64,000 nt of DNA, taken from Apibacter mensalis. Lineage in GTDB: Bacteria > Bacteroidota > Bacteroidia > Flavobacteriales > Weeksellaceae. Shown one piece after another: positions 34,647 through 46,200 of this stretch. The first letter of the stretch is position 1. Each line of letters opens with the position of its first letter. Made by a program: the position numbers and the translations under genes. Location: positions 1-64,000 of the forward strand of contig NZ_LIVM01000005.1 in the NCBI RefSeq assembly GCF_001418685.1, read 5' to 3'. The notes under the pieces were generated by a model. It was not told where the DNA came from. It made no database searches and was given only the letters and a program-made list of their open reading frames with translations.

Positions 34647-34677
34647 TTTGTAATTCAAAAAAAATATTCTACCTTTG
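34647..34677 (+). promoter_or_regulatory. full-consensus internal promoter before tRNA-Gly
   Basis: TTTG at 34647-34650 and TACCTTTG at 34670-34677 with a 19-base spacer, inside the tRNA cluster between tRNA-Tyr and tRNA-Gly. Confidence 0.8.
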
Positions 34678-34708
34678 GATCGAATTACAAAGGTAATCAA
34701 AAAAATAA

Positions 34709-34781
34709 GCGGAAGTAGCTCAGTTGGTAGAGCGTCAGCCTTCCAAGCTGAATGTCGCGAGTTCGACCCTCGTCTTCCGCT
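34709..34781 (+). tRNA. tRNA-Gly (anticodon TCC)
   Basis: The acceptor GCGGAAG pairs with CTTCCGC, the anticodon stem is TCAGC/GCTGA, and the loop CTTCCAA carries TCC. The T-arm has GTTCGAC. CCA is not encoded. Confidence 0.95.
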
Positions 34782-34794
34782 CAATTTTTTTTCA

Positions 34795-34866
34795 GCCGAT
34801 GTAGCTCAGGGGTAGAGCGCTTCCTTGGTAAGGACGAGGTCACGGGTTCAATTCCCGTCATTGGCT
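34795..34866 (+). tRNA. tRNA-Thr (anticodon GGT)
   Basis: The acceptor GCCGATG pairs with CATTGGC (G-T pair included), and the loop TTGGTAA carries GGT. The T-arm has GGTTCAATT. It lies 13 bases after tRNA-Gly and upstream of tuf, a common Bacteroidota order. Confidence 0.94.
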
Positions 34867-34980
34867 CTCATTTATCCAAGCTTACGATCAAAAAAAATAA
34901 GCCTAAACTTTCTTAAAGACATATCAAATATTTTATTACACAATAGTTGTTTATAAAAAAGTATTTATTTTTTATAAGCT

Positions 34981-35011
34981 ATTGTTATTTAAAAAAAATT
35001 GAGTATATTTG
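34981..35011 (+). promoter_or_regulatory. promoter of tuf
   Basis: TATATTTG at 35004-35011 followed by CA, with ATTG at 34981-34984 at 19-base spacing. Predicted transcription start near 35018, 30 bases before the tuf ATG. Confidence 0.85.
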
Positions 35012-35047
35012 CACTCATTTTTGGAAATATAAACAAACATATTTATC

Positions 35048-36235
35048 ATGGCAAAAGAAACTTTTCAGCGTACCAAACCACATCTTAATATAGGTACAAT
35101 CGGTCACGTAGACCACGGAAAAACGACTTTAACAGCTGCTATTACAAAAGTATTAGCAGAAAAAGGGTTAGCAGAAAAAAGAGATTTCTCTCAAATTGAT
35201 GCCGCTCCTGAAGAAAAAGAAAGAGGGATTACAATCAATACTGCACACGTAGAATATCAAACAGAAAATCGTCACTATGCACACGTTGATTGTCCAGGGC
35301 ATGCTGACTATGTAAAAAACATGGTTACCGGTGCTGCTCAAATGGACGGAGCTATTTTGGTGGTTGCTGCTACAGATGGGCCTATGCCTCAAACTAGAGA
35401 GCATATCTTGTTATGTCGTCAGGTAAACGTACCTAAAATCGTTGTATTCATGAATAAAGTGGATATGGTTGATGATCCCGAATTATTAGACCTAGTTGAA
35501 ATGGAAGTAAGAGAATTATTATCTTCATACGACTATGATGGAGATAACACTCCTGTTATTCAAGGTTCTGCTTTAGGTGCACTTAATGGGGATCCTAAAT
35601 GGGTTGCTACTGTTGACGAATTGATGGCAGCTGTAGATAGTTGGATTGATTTACCAGTTCGTGATCAAGATAAGCCATTCTTAATGCCAATTGAAGACGT
35701 TTTCTCTATTACAGGTCGAGGAACTGTAGCTACAGGACGTATTGAAGCTGGGGTTATTAACTCAGGTGAAGCTGTAGATATAGTTGGTATGGGAGATGAA
35801 AAATTAACATCTACTGTAACAGGAGTTGAAATGTTTAGAAAAATATTAGATAGAGGTGAAGCTGGAGATAATGTAGGATTATTATTAAGAGGTATTGAAA
35901 AAACTGATATTCGTCGTGGTATGGTTATCGCTAAACCGGGTTCAATCACACCTCACAAAAAATTCAAAGCTGAAGTTTATATCCTAACTAAAGAAGAAGG
36001 TGGACGTCATACTCCATTCCATAATAACTATCGTCCTCAGTTCTACGTTAGAACTACTGACGTAACCGGTACAATTACATTACCTGAAGGAACTGAAATG
36101 GTAATGCCTGGTGATAACTTAACTATTACAGTTGAATTGCATCAACCAATCGCACTTAATAACGGTTTAAGATTTGCTATCCGTGAAGGTGGTAGAACTG
36201 TTGGAGCAGGTCAGGTAACAGAGATTTTAGATTAA
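35048..36235 (+). CDS. tuf: elongation factor Tu
   Basis: The 395-residue GTPase delivers aminoacyl-tRNA to the ribosome. Seen: P-loop GHVDHGKTT (residues 19-27), switch [28 protein letters not shown], and the domain 2 and 3 hallmarks [15 protein letters not shown] and [13 protein letters not shown]. It heads a block tuf, tRNA-Trp, secE, nusG, rplKAJL, rpoBC. A hairpin with a T-run follows it directly, and read-through beyond that is likely because no new promoter is seen. Confidence 0.99.
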   Translation: MAKETFQRTKPHLNIGTIGHVDHGKTTLTAAITKVLAEKGLAEKRDFSQIDAAPEEKERGITINTAHVEYQTENRHYAHVDCPGHADYVKNMVTGAAQMDGAILVVAATDGPMPQTREHILLCRQVNVPKIVVFMNKVDMVDDPELLDLVEMEVRELLSSYDYDGDNTPVIQGSALGALNGDPKWVATVDELMAAVDSWIDLPVRDQDKPFLMPIEDVFSITGRGTVATGRIEAGVINSGEAVDIVGMGDEKLTSTVTGVEMFRKILDRGEAGDNVGLLLRGIEKTDIRRGMVIAKPGSITPHKKFKAEVYILTKEEGGRHTPFHNNYRPQFYVRTTDVTGTITLPEGTEMVMPGDNLTITVELHQPIALNNGLRFAIREGGRTVGAGQVTEILD

Positions 36236-36243
36236 TCATAATA

Positions 36244-36273
36244 AAAGAAAGAACTTTAAGTTCTTTCTTTTTT
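36244..36273 (+). terminator. hairpin with T-run after tuf
   Basis: AAAGAAAGAACTT/AAGTTCTTTCTTT is a 13-bp perfect inverted repeat followed by T's, just before tRNA-Trp. No other TAnnTTTG promoter lies between it and secE, so it may act as a partial terminator or attenuator. Confidence 0.7.
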
Positions 36274-36275
36274 AA

Positions 36276-36348
36276 GCGGGTGTAGCTCAGCTGGTAGAGC
36301 AGTGGTCTCCAAAACCAAAGGTCGTGAGTTCGAATCTTTCCGCCCGCG
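36276..36348 (+). tRNA. tRNA-Trp (anticodon CCA)
   Basis: The acceptor GCGGGTG pairs with CGCCCGC, apart from a terminal-pair irregularity, and the loop TCTCCAAAA region carries CCA. The T-arm has GAGTTCGAATC. It sits between tuf and secE, the order usual in many bacteria. Confidence 0.95.
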
Positions 36349-36362
36349 CAAAATAAAAATAA

Positions 36363-36569
36363 ATGAACGGACTCATTAAGTATTTAAAGGGCGCAATAGA
36401 AGAATTTAAAGATCACGTCGAGTGGCCTAAATGGTCCGATCTGCAATCCTCAACAACAGTTGTAGCAATTACATCGATCATTTTAGCTGTATTCTGCTTT
36501 GGCGTAGATTGGATTTTTGCTAAAGCGCTTCAAAATATTTATTCTATTTTAATAGGATTAAAATCTTAA
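36363..36569 (+). CDS. secE: preprotein translocase subunit SecE
   Basis: This 68-residue protein is the short, single-helix form of SecE: a charged amphipathic region KYLKGAIEEFKDHVEWPKWSDLQSSTTVV, then one membrane helix (AITSIILAVFCFGVDWIFA). It clamps SecY in the Sec channel. The conserved EWPKW-type motif before the membrane helix is present. It lies 14 bases after tRNA-Trp and 14 before nusG. Confidence 0.95.
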   Translation: MNGLIKYLKGAIEEFKDHVEWPKWSDLQSSTTVVAITSIILAVFCFGVDWIFAKALQNIYSILIGLKS

Positions 36570-36583
36570 TAAATTTGGAAGTG

Positions 36584-37129
36584 ATGGATGAAATGAAATG
36601 GTATGTACTTAAAACTATCAGTGGACAAGAATCTAAGGTAAAAATGTACATTGAAAATGAGGTTGTAAGATATGAACATCTTAAAAAAAATCTTGGCCAA
36701 GTAGTTGTACCTATGGAAAAAGTAGTACAAATTAGAAACGGAAAAAAAATTCGTAAAGAAAAAGTTTATTATCCCGGTTATGTTATGGTTGAAGCTAATT
36801 TAATTGGTGAATTACCTCATACTATAAAGAATATTCCCGGTGTAATTAGTTTTTTAAGTGCTACTAAAGGAGGAGATCCACTTCCAATGAGACGAAGTGA
36901 AGTGAGTAGAATGTTTGGTAAAATGGATGAATTATCAGAATCTGAAGATACTGTAAACATTCCTTTTGTATTTGGTGAAACTGTAAAAGTTATTGATGGA
37001 CCATTTAATGGATTTAATGGAACCATCGAAAAAATAAATGAAGAGAAAAGAAAATTAGATGTTATGGTATTGATTTTTGGAAGAAAAACACCAATTGAAC
37101 TAAGTTTCTCTCAAGTTGAAAAAATATAG
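36584..37129 (+). CDS. nusG: transcription termination/antitermination protein NusG
   Basis: The 181-residue protein has the NGN domain, MKWYVLKTISGQESKVKMYIENE and YYPGYVMVEANL, and a C-terminal KOW domain FGETVKVIDGPFNGFNGTIEKINEEKRKLDVMV. It couples RNA polymerase to the ribosome or Rho. Three in-frame starts exist (TTG 36575, ATG 36584, ATG 36593). I prefer 36584, which gives the usual few residues before the KWYV core. It is followed by rplK. Confidence 0.96.
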   Translation: MDEMKWYVLKTISGQESKVKMYIENEVVRYEHLKKNLGQVVVPMEKVVQIRNGKKIRKEKVYYPGYVMVEANLIGELPHTIKNIPGVISFLSATKGGDPLPMRRSEVSRMFGKMDELSESEDTVNIPFVFGETVKVIDGPFNGFNGTIEKINEEKRKLDVMVLIFGRKTPIELSFSQVEKI

Positions 37130-37175
37130 GCTGCTTCCACAGATATAAATAAAACATTTTTAAGTAAAAATTAAA

Positions 37176-37619
37176 ATGGCAAAAAAAATTTTTAAAATGG
37201 TAAAACTCCAGGTGAAAGGAGGTCAAGCTAATCCTTCACCACCTGTAGGACCTGCCTTAGGTGCTGCCGGAGTTAATATTATGGAGTTTTGTAAACAATT
37301 TAATGCCCGAACACAAGACAAGCAAGGACAAGTATTACCGGTTATCATTACTGTATATGAGGATAAATCATTTGACTTTGTAGTTAAAACTCCTCCTGTA
37401 ACTGTTCAGCTCTTAGCAGCATCTAAAGCGAAAAAAGGTTCCGGTGAACCCAACCGAGATAAGGTAGCATCCGTTAGTTGGAATCAAGTACAACAAATTG
37501 CTGAAGATAAAATGGTAGATTTAAATTGCTTTACTATAGAATCAGCAGTTAGCATGGTCGCAGGTACAGCAAGATCGATGGGTATTAGAGTAACTGGGCA
37601 AAATCCCTTTAATAATTAA
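37176..37619 (+). CDS. rplK: large ribosomal subunit protein uL11
   Basis: This 147-residue protein is uL11 of the GTPase-associated centre: [39 protein letters not shown] is the N-terminal signature with the Pro-rich loop. The C-terminal rRNA-binding region contains [33 protein letters not shown]. It binds 23S rRNA helices 43-44. Length is normal, and rplA starts 11 bases after its stop. Confidence 0.98.
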   Translation: MAKKIFKMVKLQVKGGQANPSPPVGPALGAAGVNIMEFCKQFNARTQDKQGQVLPVIITVYEDKSFDFVVKTPPVTVQLLAASKAKKGSGEPNRDKVASVSWNQVQQIAEDKMVDLNCFTIESAVSMVAGTARSMGIRVTGQNPFNN

Positions 37620-37630
37620 TTGTAGGAATC

Positions 37631-38323
37631 ATGGCAGTTTTAACGAAAAAACAAAAAGCAGTAGTTGCTAAAGTAGATAAATCAAAACTTTATACATTAG
37701 AGGAAGCTTCCAATTTAGTTAAAGAGGTTAGCTATACTAAATTTGATGCATCTGTGGATATAGCGGTACGTTTAGGTGTAGACCCTCGTAAAGCTAATCA
37801 AATGGTGCGAGGAGTGGTATCTTTACCTCACGGTACTGGTAAAGAAACTCGTGTTTTAGCTCTAGTTACTCCAGATAAGGAAGAAGAAGCTAAAAACGCC
37901 GGTGCCGATTACGTAGGATTAGATGATTATCTTCAAAAAATTAAAGATGGTTGGACAGACGTTGATGTAATCGTTACTCAACCACAAGTAATGGGTAAAT
38001 TAGGTCCTTTAGGTAGAGTTTTAGGCCCTCGCGGATTAATGCCTAATCCTAAAACCGGAACTGTTACTACTGAAATAGGAAAAGCAATATCAGAAGTGAA
38101 AGCGGGTAAAATAGATTTTAAAGTTGATAAATATGGAATTGTACATGCTGCAATAGGTAAAGTATCTTTTGATGCAAAAAATATTCAGGAAAATGCACAA
38201 GAAATCATTTCTACTTTAATAAAATTAAAACCTCAAGCTGCAAAAGGAGTTTATGTGAAAAGTATATACCTATCCTCTACTATGAGTCCGGGTATTGCTA
38301 TTGATCCAAAAGGTATTAACTAA
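37631..38323 (+). CDS. rplA: large ribosomal subunit protein uL1
   Basis: The 230-residue protein is uL1 of the ribosomal L1 stalk: [35 protein letters not shown] and the hallmark [26 protein letters not shown] are present, as is the C-terminal [20 protein letters not shown]. In many bacteria uL1 represses its own operon; I see no obvious leader structure to support that here. It follows rplK by 11 bases. Confidence 0.98.
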   Translation: MAVLTKKQKAVVAKVDKSKLYTLEEASNLVKEVSYTKFDASVDIAVRLGVDPRKANQMVRGVVSLPHGTGKETRVLALVTPDKEEEAKNAGADYVGLDDYLQKIKDGWTDVDVIVTQPQVMGKLGPLGRVLGPRGLMPNPKTGTVTTEIGKAISEVKAGKIDFKVDKYGIVHAAIGKVSFDAKNIQENAQEIISTLIKLKPQAAKGVYVKSIYLSSTMSPGIAIDPKGIN

Positions 38324-38341
38324 TTTTAATTTTACCAAATC

Positions 38342-38866
38342 ATGACAAAACAAGAAAAAACAGAGGTAATTAAAGAATTACAGGAAGTACTAGAAAGTAC
38401 AAATGTATTATATATAGCTGATACTGATGGATTAAATGCACAACAGACTTCAGAACTAAGAAGAGCTTGCTTCAAAGGTGAAATTTCAATGAAGGTTGTT
38501 AAAAACACCCTTCTTAGAAAAGCTATGGAAAATGTAGAAGATAAAGATTTTTCAGGAGTTTTTGAAAGTCTAAAAGGTAACTCTACTATTTTCACTTCTG
38601 ATAAAGGAAATGCTCCGGCTAAATTGATACAAAATTTTAGAAAGAAAACTGAAAAACCTTTATTAAAAGCTGCTTGGATAGATTCTGCAGTGTTTGTTGG
38701 AGATGCTCAATTAGAAACACTGGCAAATCTTAAATCTAGAGAAGAGCTTATTGGAGAAATTATTGGATTACTTCAATCTCCAATTAAAAATGTTGTTTCT
38801 GCCCTTAAATCAGGTGGAAATACCATTGCTGGTTTAGTTAAAACCTTATCTGAAAAAGAAGGATAA
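38342..38866 (+). CDS. rplJ: large ribosomal subunit protein uL10
   Basis: This 174-residue protein is uL10, base of the L7/L12 stalk: VIKELQEVLESTNVLYIADTDGLNAQQTSELRRAC and VVKNTLLRKAME are typical of the N-terminal domain, and the C-terminal helix (VSALKSGGNTIAGLVKTLSEKEG) binds uL12 dimers. It precedes rplL by 52 bases and follows rplA by 18. Confidence 0.97.
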   Translation: MTKQEKTEVIKELQEVLESTNVLYIADTDGLNAQQTSELRRACFKGEISMKVVKNTLLRKAMENVEDKDFSGVFESLKGNSTIFTSDKGNAPAKLIQNFRKKTEKPLLKAAWIDSAVFVGDAQLETLANLKSREELIGEIIGLLQSPIKNVVSALKSGGNTIAGLVKTLSEKEG

Positions 38867-38918
38867 TTTCACACTCATATTAAATAGTTGTTAAACAAAA
38901 ATTAAAACAAAATTAAAA

Positions 38919-39296
38919 ATGGCAGATTTAAAACAATTAGCTGAAACTCTAGTAAATTTAACAGTAAAAGAAGTTAATGAATTAGCTGAAATATTAAAAG
39001 AAGAATACGGTATTGAGCCTGCTGCTGCTGCTGTAGCTATGGCTGCACCTGTTGCTGGTGCTGATGCTGGTGCTCCGGAAGAAAAAACTGAATTCGATGT
39101 TATTCTTAAAGCTGCAGGAGCTAACAAATTAGCTGTTGTTAAATTAGTTAAAGATCTTACAGGTAAAGGTCTGAAAGAAGCTAAAGATGCTGTAGATGGA
39201 GCTCCTACTCCGATTAAAGAAGGAGTAGCTAAAGACGAAGCAGAAAGTCTTAAAAAACAGCTTGAAGAAGCTGGAGCTGAAGTTGAATTGAAATAA
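38919..39296 (+). CDS. rplL: large ribosomal subunit protein bL12
   Basis: The 125-residue acidic protein is L7/L12: N-terminal dimerisation helices ([28 protein letters not shown]), an Ala-rich hinge ([19 protein letters not shown]), and the C-terminal factor-binding domain ([36 protein letters not shown]). It recruits translation GTPases. rpoB follows after 91 bases without an obvious new promoter. Confidence 0.98.
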   Translation: MADLKQLAETLVNLTVKEVNELAEILKEEYGIEPAAAAVAMAAPVAGADAGAPEEKTEFDVILKAAGANKLAVVKLVKDLTGKGLKEAKDAVDGAPTPIKEGVAKDEAESLKKQLEEAGAEVELK

Positions 39297-39387
39297 TTCA
39301 TTCTACCTAAAAATAAAGGTTTAGGCCTCCAATTTAACATTGGTAAGGTCTAAGCCTATTTGTGTTTTAAAGATTTTAATATATCAT

Positions 39388-42300
39388 ATGAGTAAATCAT
39401 TGGCGTCAAAGACTCAAAACCCAAAGAGATTTAGTTTCTCTCACTCTAAAGGACAAATTGAATTTCCTGATTTCCTGGATATACAGGTTAAATCATTCCA
39501 GGATTTTTTTCAATTAGAAACCCGTCCTGATCAAAGAAAAAACGAAGGACTTTTTAAAACATTTACTGAAAATTTTCCTATTTCTGATACTAGGAATCAG
39601 TTCGTTTTAGAATTTTTAGATTATTTTGTTGATCCCCCAAAATACTCTATTGAAGAATGCATTGAAAGAGGATTAACTTATAGTGTACCACTCAAAGCAC
39701 GTCTTAAATTATATTGTACAGACCCTGAACATGAAGATTTTGAAACAGTAGTTCAAGATGTATATTTAGGGCCTATTCCTTATATGACACCAAGCGGTTC
39801 GTTTATTATAAATGGTGCTGAGAGAGTTATGGTATCCCAATTACATCGTTCACCTGGTGTATTTTTTGGACAATCTTATCATGCCAACGGTGCTAAATTA
39901 TATTCTTCCAGAATTATTCCTTTTAAAGGGTCTTGGATGGAATTTGCTACCGATATTAATGGTGTGATGTATGCTTACATTGACAGAAAGAAAAAACTTC
40001 CGATGACAACCTTGCTTCGTGCAATCGGTTATCAAAGTGATAAAGATATATTAGAAATATTTGATCTTGCTGAAGAAGTAAAAGTTAACAAATCCAACCT
40101 TAAAAAAATGTTAGGTAGGACGTTGGCTGCAAGAGTTTTAAATACTTGGTTTGAAGACTTTGTTGACGAAGACACCGGTGAGGTAGTTTCAATTGAAAGA
40201 AATGAAATTATCCTTGACCGTGAAACTGTTTTAGAAAAGGAACATCTTGATTTAATTATTGATTCAGGAATTAAAACTATTTTAGTTCATAAAGAAAACA
40301 GTAATGAATTTTCTATTATTCATAATACCTTACAAAAAGATTCTACCAATTCCGAAAAAGAAGCTGTAGAATATATCTATCGTCAATTACGTAATGCTGA
40401 ACCACCTGATGAAGAAACAGCAAGAGGTATTATAGATAAATTATTCTTTTCAGATGCCCGATACTCTTTAGGTGAAGTAGGTCGCTACAGAATTAATAAA
40501 AAATTAGGTTTAAATATTTCTGAAGAGATTCAAGTTTTGACAAAAGACGATATTATCGCAATAGTTAAATACTTGATAGAATTAATCAATTCAAAAGCTG
40601 AAGTTGATGATATCGATCACCTTTCTAACAGGCGTGTTAAAACAGTTGGTGAACAGTTAGCCGGTCAATTTGGCGTGGGTTTAGCTCGTATGGCACGAAC
40701 TATTAAAGAAAGGATGAACGTTCGTGATAACGAAGTATTCACACCTATTGATTTAATCAATGCCAAAACCTTAACTTCTGTTATCAATTCTTTTTTTGGA
40801 ACTAATCAGTTATCTCAATTTATGGATCAAACTAACCCATTATCTGAGGTTACGCATAAAAGACGTATGTCTGCATTAGGTCCAGGAGGTCTATCAAGAG
40901 AAAGAGCCGGATTCGAAGTTCGAGATGTGCATTATACCCATTACGGTAGAATTTGTCCTATCGAAACCCCAGAAGGTCCCAATATCGGTTTGATATCTTC
41001 TTTAGGCTGTTATGCTCGAATTAATGACTTAGGATTTATGGAAACCCCATATAGAAAAGTTGTAAATGGTAAAGTTGATTTAGAGTCCGAACCTCAATAT
41101 TTAACAGCTGAAGAGGAAGAAGGGAAAATTATTGCTCAAGCGAACATCCACATGGATAGTGAAGGGAAAATTCTTGATGAAAGAATTGTAGCCAGAGAAG
41201 AAGCTGATTATCCGGTTGTAGAACCTGAAAAGGTGGATTTAATGGATGTTGCGCCTAATCAAATTACAGGTATTTCCGCTTCATTAATACCCTTCCTAGA
41301 ACACGATGATGCAAATCGTGCATTGATGGGCTCCAACATGATGCGTCAAGCTGTACCTTTATTAAAACCTCAAGCCCCTATTGTGGGAACCGGTTTAGAA
41401 TTCCAAGTAGCAAAAGATTCACGTATTTTAATTAATGCGGAAGGCGAAGGTATAGTAGAATATGTTGATGCTAATATTATTACTATTAAATACGACAGAA
41501 CCGAAGAAGAAGAATTAGTAAGCTTTGATTCTGCAAGTAAAACATATAAATTAACTAAATTTAGAAAAACCAATCAAAGTACTTCTATCACGCTTAAGCC
41601 CATCGTTAAAGTCGGTGACAGAGTATCTAAAGGACAAGTTTTAACAGAGGGTTACGCAACTGAAGACGGAGAACTTGCTTTAGGTAGAAACCTATTAGTA
41701 GCTTTCATGCCTTGGAAAGGATATAACTTCGAAGATGCGATTGTTATTAATCAAAGAGCAGTTAGTGAAGATTGGTTTACTTCTATTCACGTTGACGAAT
41801 ATTCATTAGAAGTTAGAGATACCAAATTAGGAATGGAAGAACTAACACCGGATATTCCTAACGTTAGTGAAGAAGCTACTAAAGACCTTGATGAAAACGG
41901 AATGATTCGAATTGGAGCAGAAGTTAAACCAGGAGATATTTTAGTAGGTAAAATTACCCCTAAAGGAGAGTCAGATCCTACTTCAGAAGAAAAATTACTT
42001 CGTGCCATATTTGGAGATAAAGCCGGTGATGTAAAAGATGCCTCTTTAAAAGCAGAACCTTCATTAAAAGGTGTTGTAATTAATAAAAAATTATTTACAC
42101 GTAATATTAAGGACAAACGTAAAAGAGGTGATGAAAAACTAAAAATTGAACAATTAGAAGCTGAATTTAAAGTAAAACTTAATGATTTAAAAAGTCAATT
42201 ATTAGAAAAATTATATGTTCTTCTAAATGGTAAAACTTCGCAAGGAATTTATAATGACTTAAATGAGGAGGTAATACCAAAAGGAGTAAAATTCACTCAG

Positions 42301-43212
42301 AAACTTTTATCTAGCATTGATGACTATTTTAATTTAGCCGGAGAAAATTGGACTTTAGATGAAAATAAAAACAATTCTATTAAAGAACTGCTTCACAATT
42401 ATAAAATAAAACATAACGATTTATTAGGTTCACTAAATAGAGAAAGACATACTATTTCTGTTGGAGATGAATTACCGGCCGGTATTGTAAAATTAGCAAA
42501 AGTTTATATAGCTAAAAAACGTAAATTAAATGTTGGAGATAAAATGGCAGGTCGTCACGGTAATAAAGGTATCGTTGCAAGAATAGTACGTGATGAAGAT
42601 ATGCCATTTTTAGAAGATGGAACACCGGTAGATATCGTTCTTAACCCATTAGGAGTACCATCTCGTATGAATATAGGTCAGATTTATGAAACTATCTTAG
42701 GCTGGTGCGGTAAAAAATTAGGTAAAAAATTTGCAACTCCTATCTTCGATGGAGCCACTTCCGAACAAATAGATGAGCTTACTAAAGAAGCCGGAGTACC
42801 TCAATGGGGTACTACATATTTATATGATGGCGGTACTGGTGAACGTTTTGAGCAAAAAGCTACTGTAGGAGTTATCTATATGCTGAAACTAGGACATATG
42901 GTTGATGACAAAATGCACGCGCGTTCTATCGGACCGTATTCATTAATTACTCAACAACCGTTAGGAGGTAAAGCACAGTTTGGAGGTCAAAGATTCGGAG
43001 AAATGGAGGTTTGGGCTTTAGAAGCTTTCGGAGCATCAAACATTCTAAGAGAAATTATAACAATTAAATCTGATGATGTAATAGGTAGAGCTAAAGCCTA
43101 TGAATCTATTGTTAAAGGTGAACCAATGCCTGAACCGGGTATACCTGAATCATTCAATGTATTCTTACATGAACTACAAGGTTTAGGGTTAGATGTGAGA
43201 TTAGAAGATTAG
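39388..43212 (+). CDS. rpoB: RNA polymerase subunit beta
   Basis: This 1274-residue protein is the beta subunit. Seen: [27 protein letters not shown] at the start, the rifampicin region [82 protein letters not shown] and the C-terminal [24 protein letters not shown]. The rifampicin pocket has the usual sensitive residues (Gln, Asp, His, Arg, Ser), so no resistance change is seen. I start at ATG 39388 (MSKSLASK). The longer TTG frame from 39340 adds 16 residues without family support. Confidence 0.99.
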   Translation: MSKSLASKTQNPKRFSFSHSKGQIEFPDFLDIQVKSFQDFFQLETRPDQRKNEGLFKTFTENFPISDTRNQFVLEFLDYFVDPPKYSIEECIERGLTYSVPLKARLKLYCTDPEHEDFETVVQDVYLGPIPYMTPSGSFIINGAERVMVSQLHRSPGVFFGQSYHANGAKLYSSRIIPFKGSWMEFATDINGVMYAYIDRKKKLPMTTLLRAIGYQSDKDILEIFDLAEEVKVNKSNLKKMLGRTLAARVLNTWFEDFVDEDTGEVVSIERNEIILDRETVLEKEHLDLIIDSGIKTILVHKENSNEFSIIHNTLQKDSTNSEKEAVEYIYRQLRNAEPPDEETARGIIDKLFFSDARYSLGEVGRYRINKKLGLNISEEIQVLTKDDIIAIVKYLIELINSKAEVDDIDHLSNRRVKTVGEQLAGQFGVGLARMARTIKERMNVRDNEVFTPIDLINAKTLTSVINSFFGTNQLSQFMDQTNPLSEVTHKRRMSALGPGGLSRERAGFEVRDVHYTHYGRICPIETPEGPNIGLISSLGCYARINDLGFMETPYRKVVNGKVDLESEPQYLTAEEEEGKIIAQANIHMDSEGKILDERIVAREEADYPVVEPEKVDLMDVAPNQITGISASLIPFLEHDDANRALMGSNMMRQAVPLLKPQAPIVGTGLEFQVAKDSRILINAEGEGIVEYVDANIITIKYDRTEEEELVSFDSASKTYKLTKFRKTNQSTSITLKPIVKVGDRVSKGQVLTEGYATEDGELALGRNLLVAFMPWKGYNFEDAIVINQRAVSEDWFTSIHVDEYSLEVRDTKLGMEELTPDIPNVSEEATKDLDENGMIRIGAEVKPGDILVGKITPKGESDPTSEEKLLRAIFGDKAGDVKDASLKAEPSLKGVVINKKLFTRNIKDKRKRGDEKLKIEQLEAEFKVKLNDLKSQLLEKLYVLLNGKTSQGIYNDLNEEVIPKGVKFTQKLLSSIDDYFNLAGENWTLDENKNNSIKELLHNYKIKHNDLLGSLNRERHTISVGDELPAGIVKLAKVYIAKKRKLNVGDKMAGRHGNKGIVARIVRDEDMPFLEDGTPVDIVLNPLGVPSRMNIGQIYETILGWCGKKLGKKFATPIFDGATSEQIDELTKEAGVPQWGTTYLYDGGTGERFEQKATVGVIYMLKLGHMVDDKMHARSIGPYSLITQQPLGGKAQFGGQRFGEMEVWALEAFGASNILREIITIKSDDVIGRAKAYESIVKGEPMPEPGIPESFNVFLHELQGLGLDVRLED

Positions 43213-43272
43213 TAATTTTTTATTTAATCTTAATAAATTTAAATTTTTTTCAATTTAATTGAATACAAAATA

Positions 43273-46200
43273 ATGGCAGTTAAACTTAGAACTAGCAAAT
43301 TTAGTAAAATTATAATCGGATTAGCTTCTCCGGAAAGTATATTACAACAATCCAGAGGAGAGGTTTTAAAACCTGAAACAATAAATTATCGGACTCATAA
43401 ACCTGAACGTGACGGTTTGTTTTGTGAAAGAATTTTTGGCCCAGTAAAGGATTATGAATGTGCTTGCGGGAAATATAAAAGAATACGTTACAAAGGAATT
43501 GTTTGTGATCGATGTGGAGTTGAAGTAACGGAAAAAAAAGTTAGACGTGAAAGAATCGGACATATTAATTTAGTAGTGCCTGTGGCACATATCTGGTATT
43601 TCCGTTCTTTACCAAATAAAATAGGATATTTATTAGGTATTCCATCCAAAAAATTGGATATGATTATCTATAACGAACGTTTTGTAGTTATTCAAGCAGG
43701 AATAGCTAAAAAATTAAATGGTGAAGAATTGGAACATCTTGAGTTTTTAACGGAAGAGGAGTATTTAGATATATTAGAAACACTTCCGATTGAAAATCAA
43801 TATTTAGATGATTCAGACCCGAATAAATTTGTTGCCAAAATGGGAGCAGAATGTTTGGAAGAGCTATTAAAAAGAATAGATTTGGATGCTTTGTCTTATG
43901 AATTAAGACATAAAGCTAACACTGAATCCTCCAAACAAAGAAGAACAGAAGCGTTAAAAAGATTACAAGTAGTTGAATCTTTCAGAGATGCAAATTCCAA
44001 TGGTCGTATCAATAGACCTGAATGGATGATCATGAGAGTAATACCTGTAATACCTCCGGACTTACGTCCGTTAGTTCCCTTAGATGGTGGACGTTTTGCT
44101 ACTTCTGATCTAAATGATTTATATCGTAGGGTTATTATTAGAAACAATCGCTTAAAAAGATTAATTGAAATCAAAGCTCCTGAAGTAATTTTACGTAATG
44201 AAAAACGTATGCTTCAAGAAGCCGTAGATTCTTTATTTGATAATACCAGAAAATCATCTGCGGTTAAATCTGAATCTAACAGACCCCTAAAATCGCTGTC
44301 AGATTCATTAAAAGGAAAACAAGGACGTTTCCGTCAAAACTTATTAGGTAAACGGGTAGATTATTCCGCTCGTTCGGTAATTGTTGTAGGACCTTCCCTT
44401 CAACTTCATGAATGCGGGCTTCCTAAAGATATGGCTGCAGAGCTTTATAAACCTTTTATCATTCGAAAACTCATTGAAAGAGGTATTGTAAAAACTGTAA
44501 AATCTGCAAAAAGAATTATTGAAAGAAAAGAACCGGTAGTTTACGATATTCTGGAGAATGTCATGAAAGGACATCCGGTATTATTGAATCGCGCCCCTAC
44601 CCTACACCGTTTAGGTATTCAAGCTTTCCAACCTAGAATGATTGAAGGTAAAGCTATTCGCCTCCACCCTTTGGTTTGTACAGCATTTAATGCGGACTTT
44701 GACGGAGACCAAATGGCAGTACACTTACCTTTAGGTCCTGAAGCTATACTGGAAGCACAATTATTAATGTTGGCTTCACAAAATATCTTAAATCCGGCTA
44801 ACGGCTCCCCAATTCAGGTACCTTCACAAGATATGGTGCTAGGATTATATTATATGACTAAACCACTAACACCTACAGATGAAATTAAGGTGAAAGGTCA
44901 TGGCTCTATTTTCTATTCATCTGAGGAGGTAGACATCGCTTATAATGAAAAAGCAATTGATTTAAATGCTATTATCAAAGTAAAAGCAACAGTTGTTGAA
45001 AGCGATGAATTAGTTGAAAAAATGATTGAAACCACAGTAGGACGTGTGTTGTTTAATAAAATCGTACCGAAAAAAGTAGGTTTCATTAATGAAGTATTAA
45101 CTAAAAAATCATTACGTAACATTATTGGTACTATATTACAACGAACCGATTTCCCTACTACGGCTAAGTTTTTAGATGATATGAAAACTTTAGGATATGC
45201 TACTGCATTTAAAGGTGGACTATCATTTAGCTTAGGTGATATTAAAACTCCTGAAGAAAAGAAAATTATGATTCAGGAAGCTAATGAGCAAGTAGATGGA
45301 ATCAGGGCAAACTATAATATGGGATTAATTACCAATAATGAAAGATATAACCAAGTAATTGATGTATGGACTAATACCAATGCTCGATTAACAGATTTAA
45401 TCATGCAAAGGATGAAAACTGACAAAGGTGGTTTTAACTCTGTATATATGATGCTTGATTCCGGTGCACGAGGATCGAAAGAACAGATTCGACAGCTGGC
45501 AGGAATGAGAGGATTAATGGCAAAACCTCAAAAAGCAGGATCATCCGGAGGAGAAATTATTGAAAACCCTATTATCTCTAATTTCCGTGAAGGACTTTCC
45601 ATTCTAGAGTACTTTATATCAACCCACGGAGCTCGTAAAGGATTGGCAGACACCGCATTAAAAACTGCAGATGCCGGATACTTAACCCGTCGTCTAGTGG
45701 ATGTTGCGCAAGATGTTATTATAAATGAGCAAGATTGTGGAACATTAAGAGGTATTGAAATTTCTCCATTAAAAAAGAATGATGAAATTGTAGAACCGCT
45801 ATCCGAAAGAATATTAGGACGTGTATCTCTTCACGATATATATCACCCTGATACGGATGAGCTATTGATAGAAGCTGATCAATTGATAACTTCTGAAATA
45901 GCAAAATTAATTCAACAATCCGGAATTGAATCTGTTGAAGTTCGTTCGCCTTTAACTTGTGAATCTAAAAAAGGTATCTGTGCCCAATGTTATGGTGTAA
46001 ACCTTTCAACTAATAAACTAATAAACAAAGGAGAAGCAGTTGGAGTAATTGCAGCTCAATCAATTGGTGAACCGGGTACTCAACTCACATTAAGAACCTT
46101 CCATGTGGGGGGTACCGCAGGTAACGTAGCAGAAGTAAGCAGCATTGTTGCTAAAAGAGATGGTAAAGTTGAATTTGATGATATTAGAACTGTTGAAAGT

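Noticed and set aside
34593-34784. 63-codon minus-strand frame across tRNA-Tyr and tRNA-Gly
   Set aside because: It is an antisense reading of tRNA genes, a well-known false call.
34460-34866. tRNA cluster as an integration site with attachment repeats
   Set aside because: No duplicated tRNA 3' end or integrase of the island type is seen beside it. The order tRNAs-tuf is a normal one.
38891-39340. 149-codon minus-strand frame opposite rplL
   Set aside because: It is antisense to the Ala-rich L7/L12 gene, whose plus-strand product is certain.
41787-42116. 109-codon minus-strand frame opposite rpoB
   Set aside because: It is antisense to an essential gene and shows no promoter or family signal.
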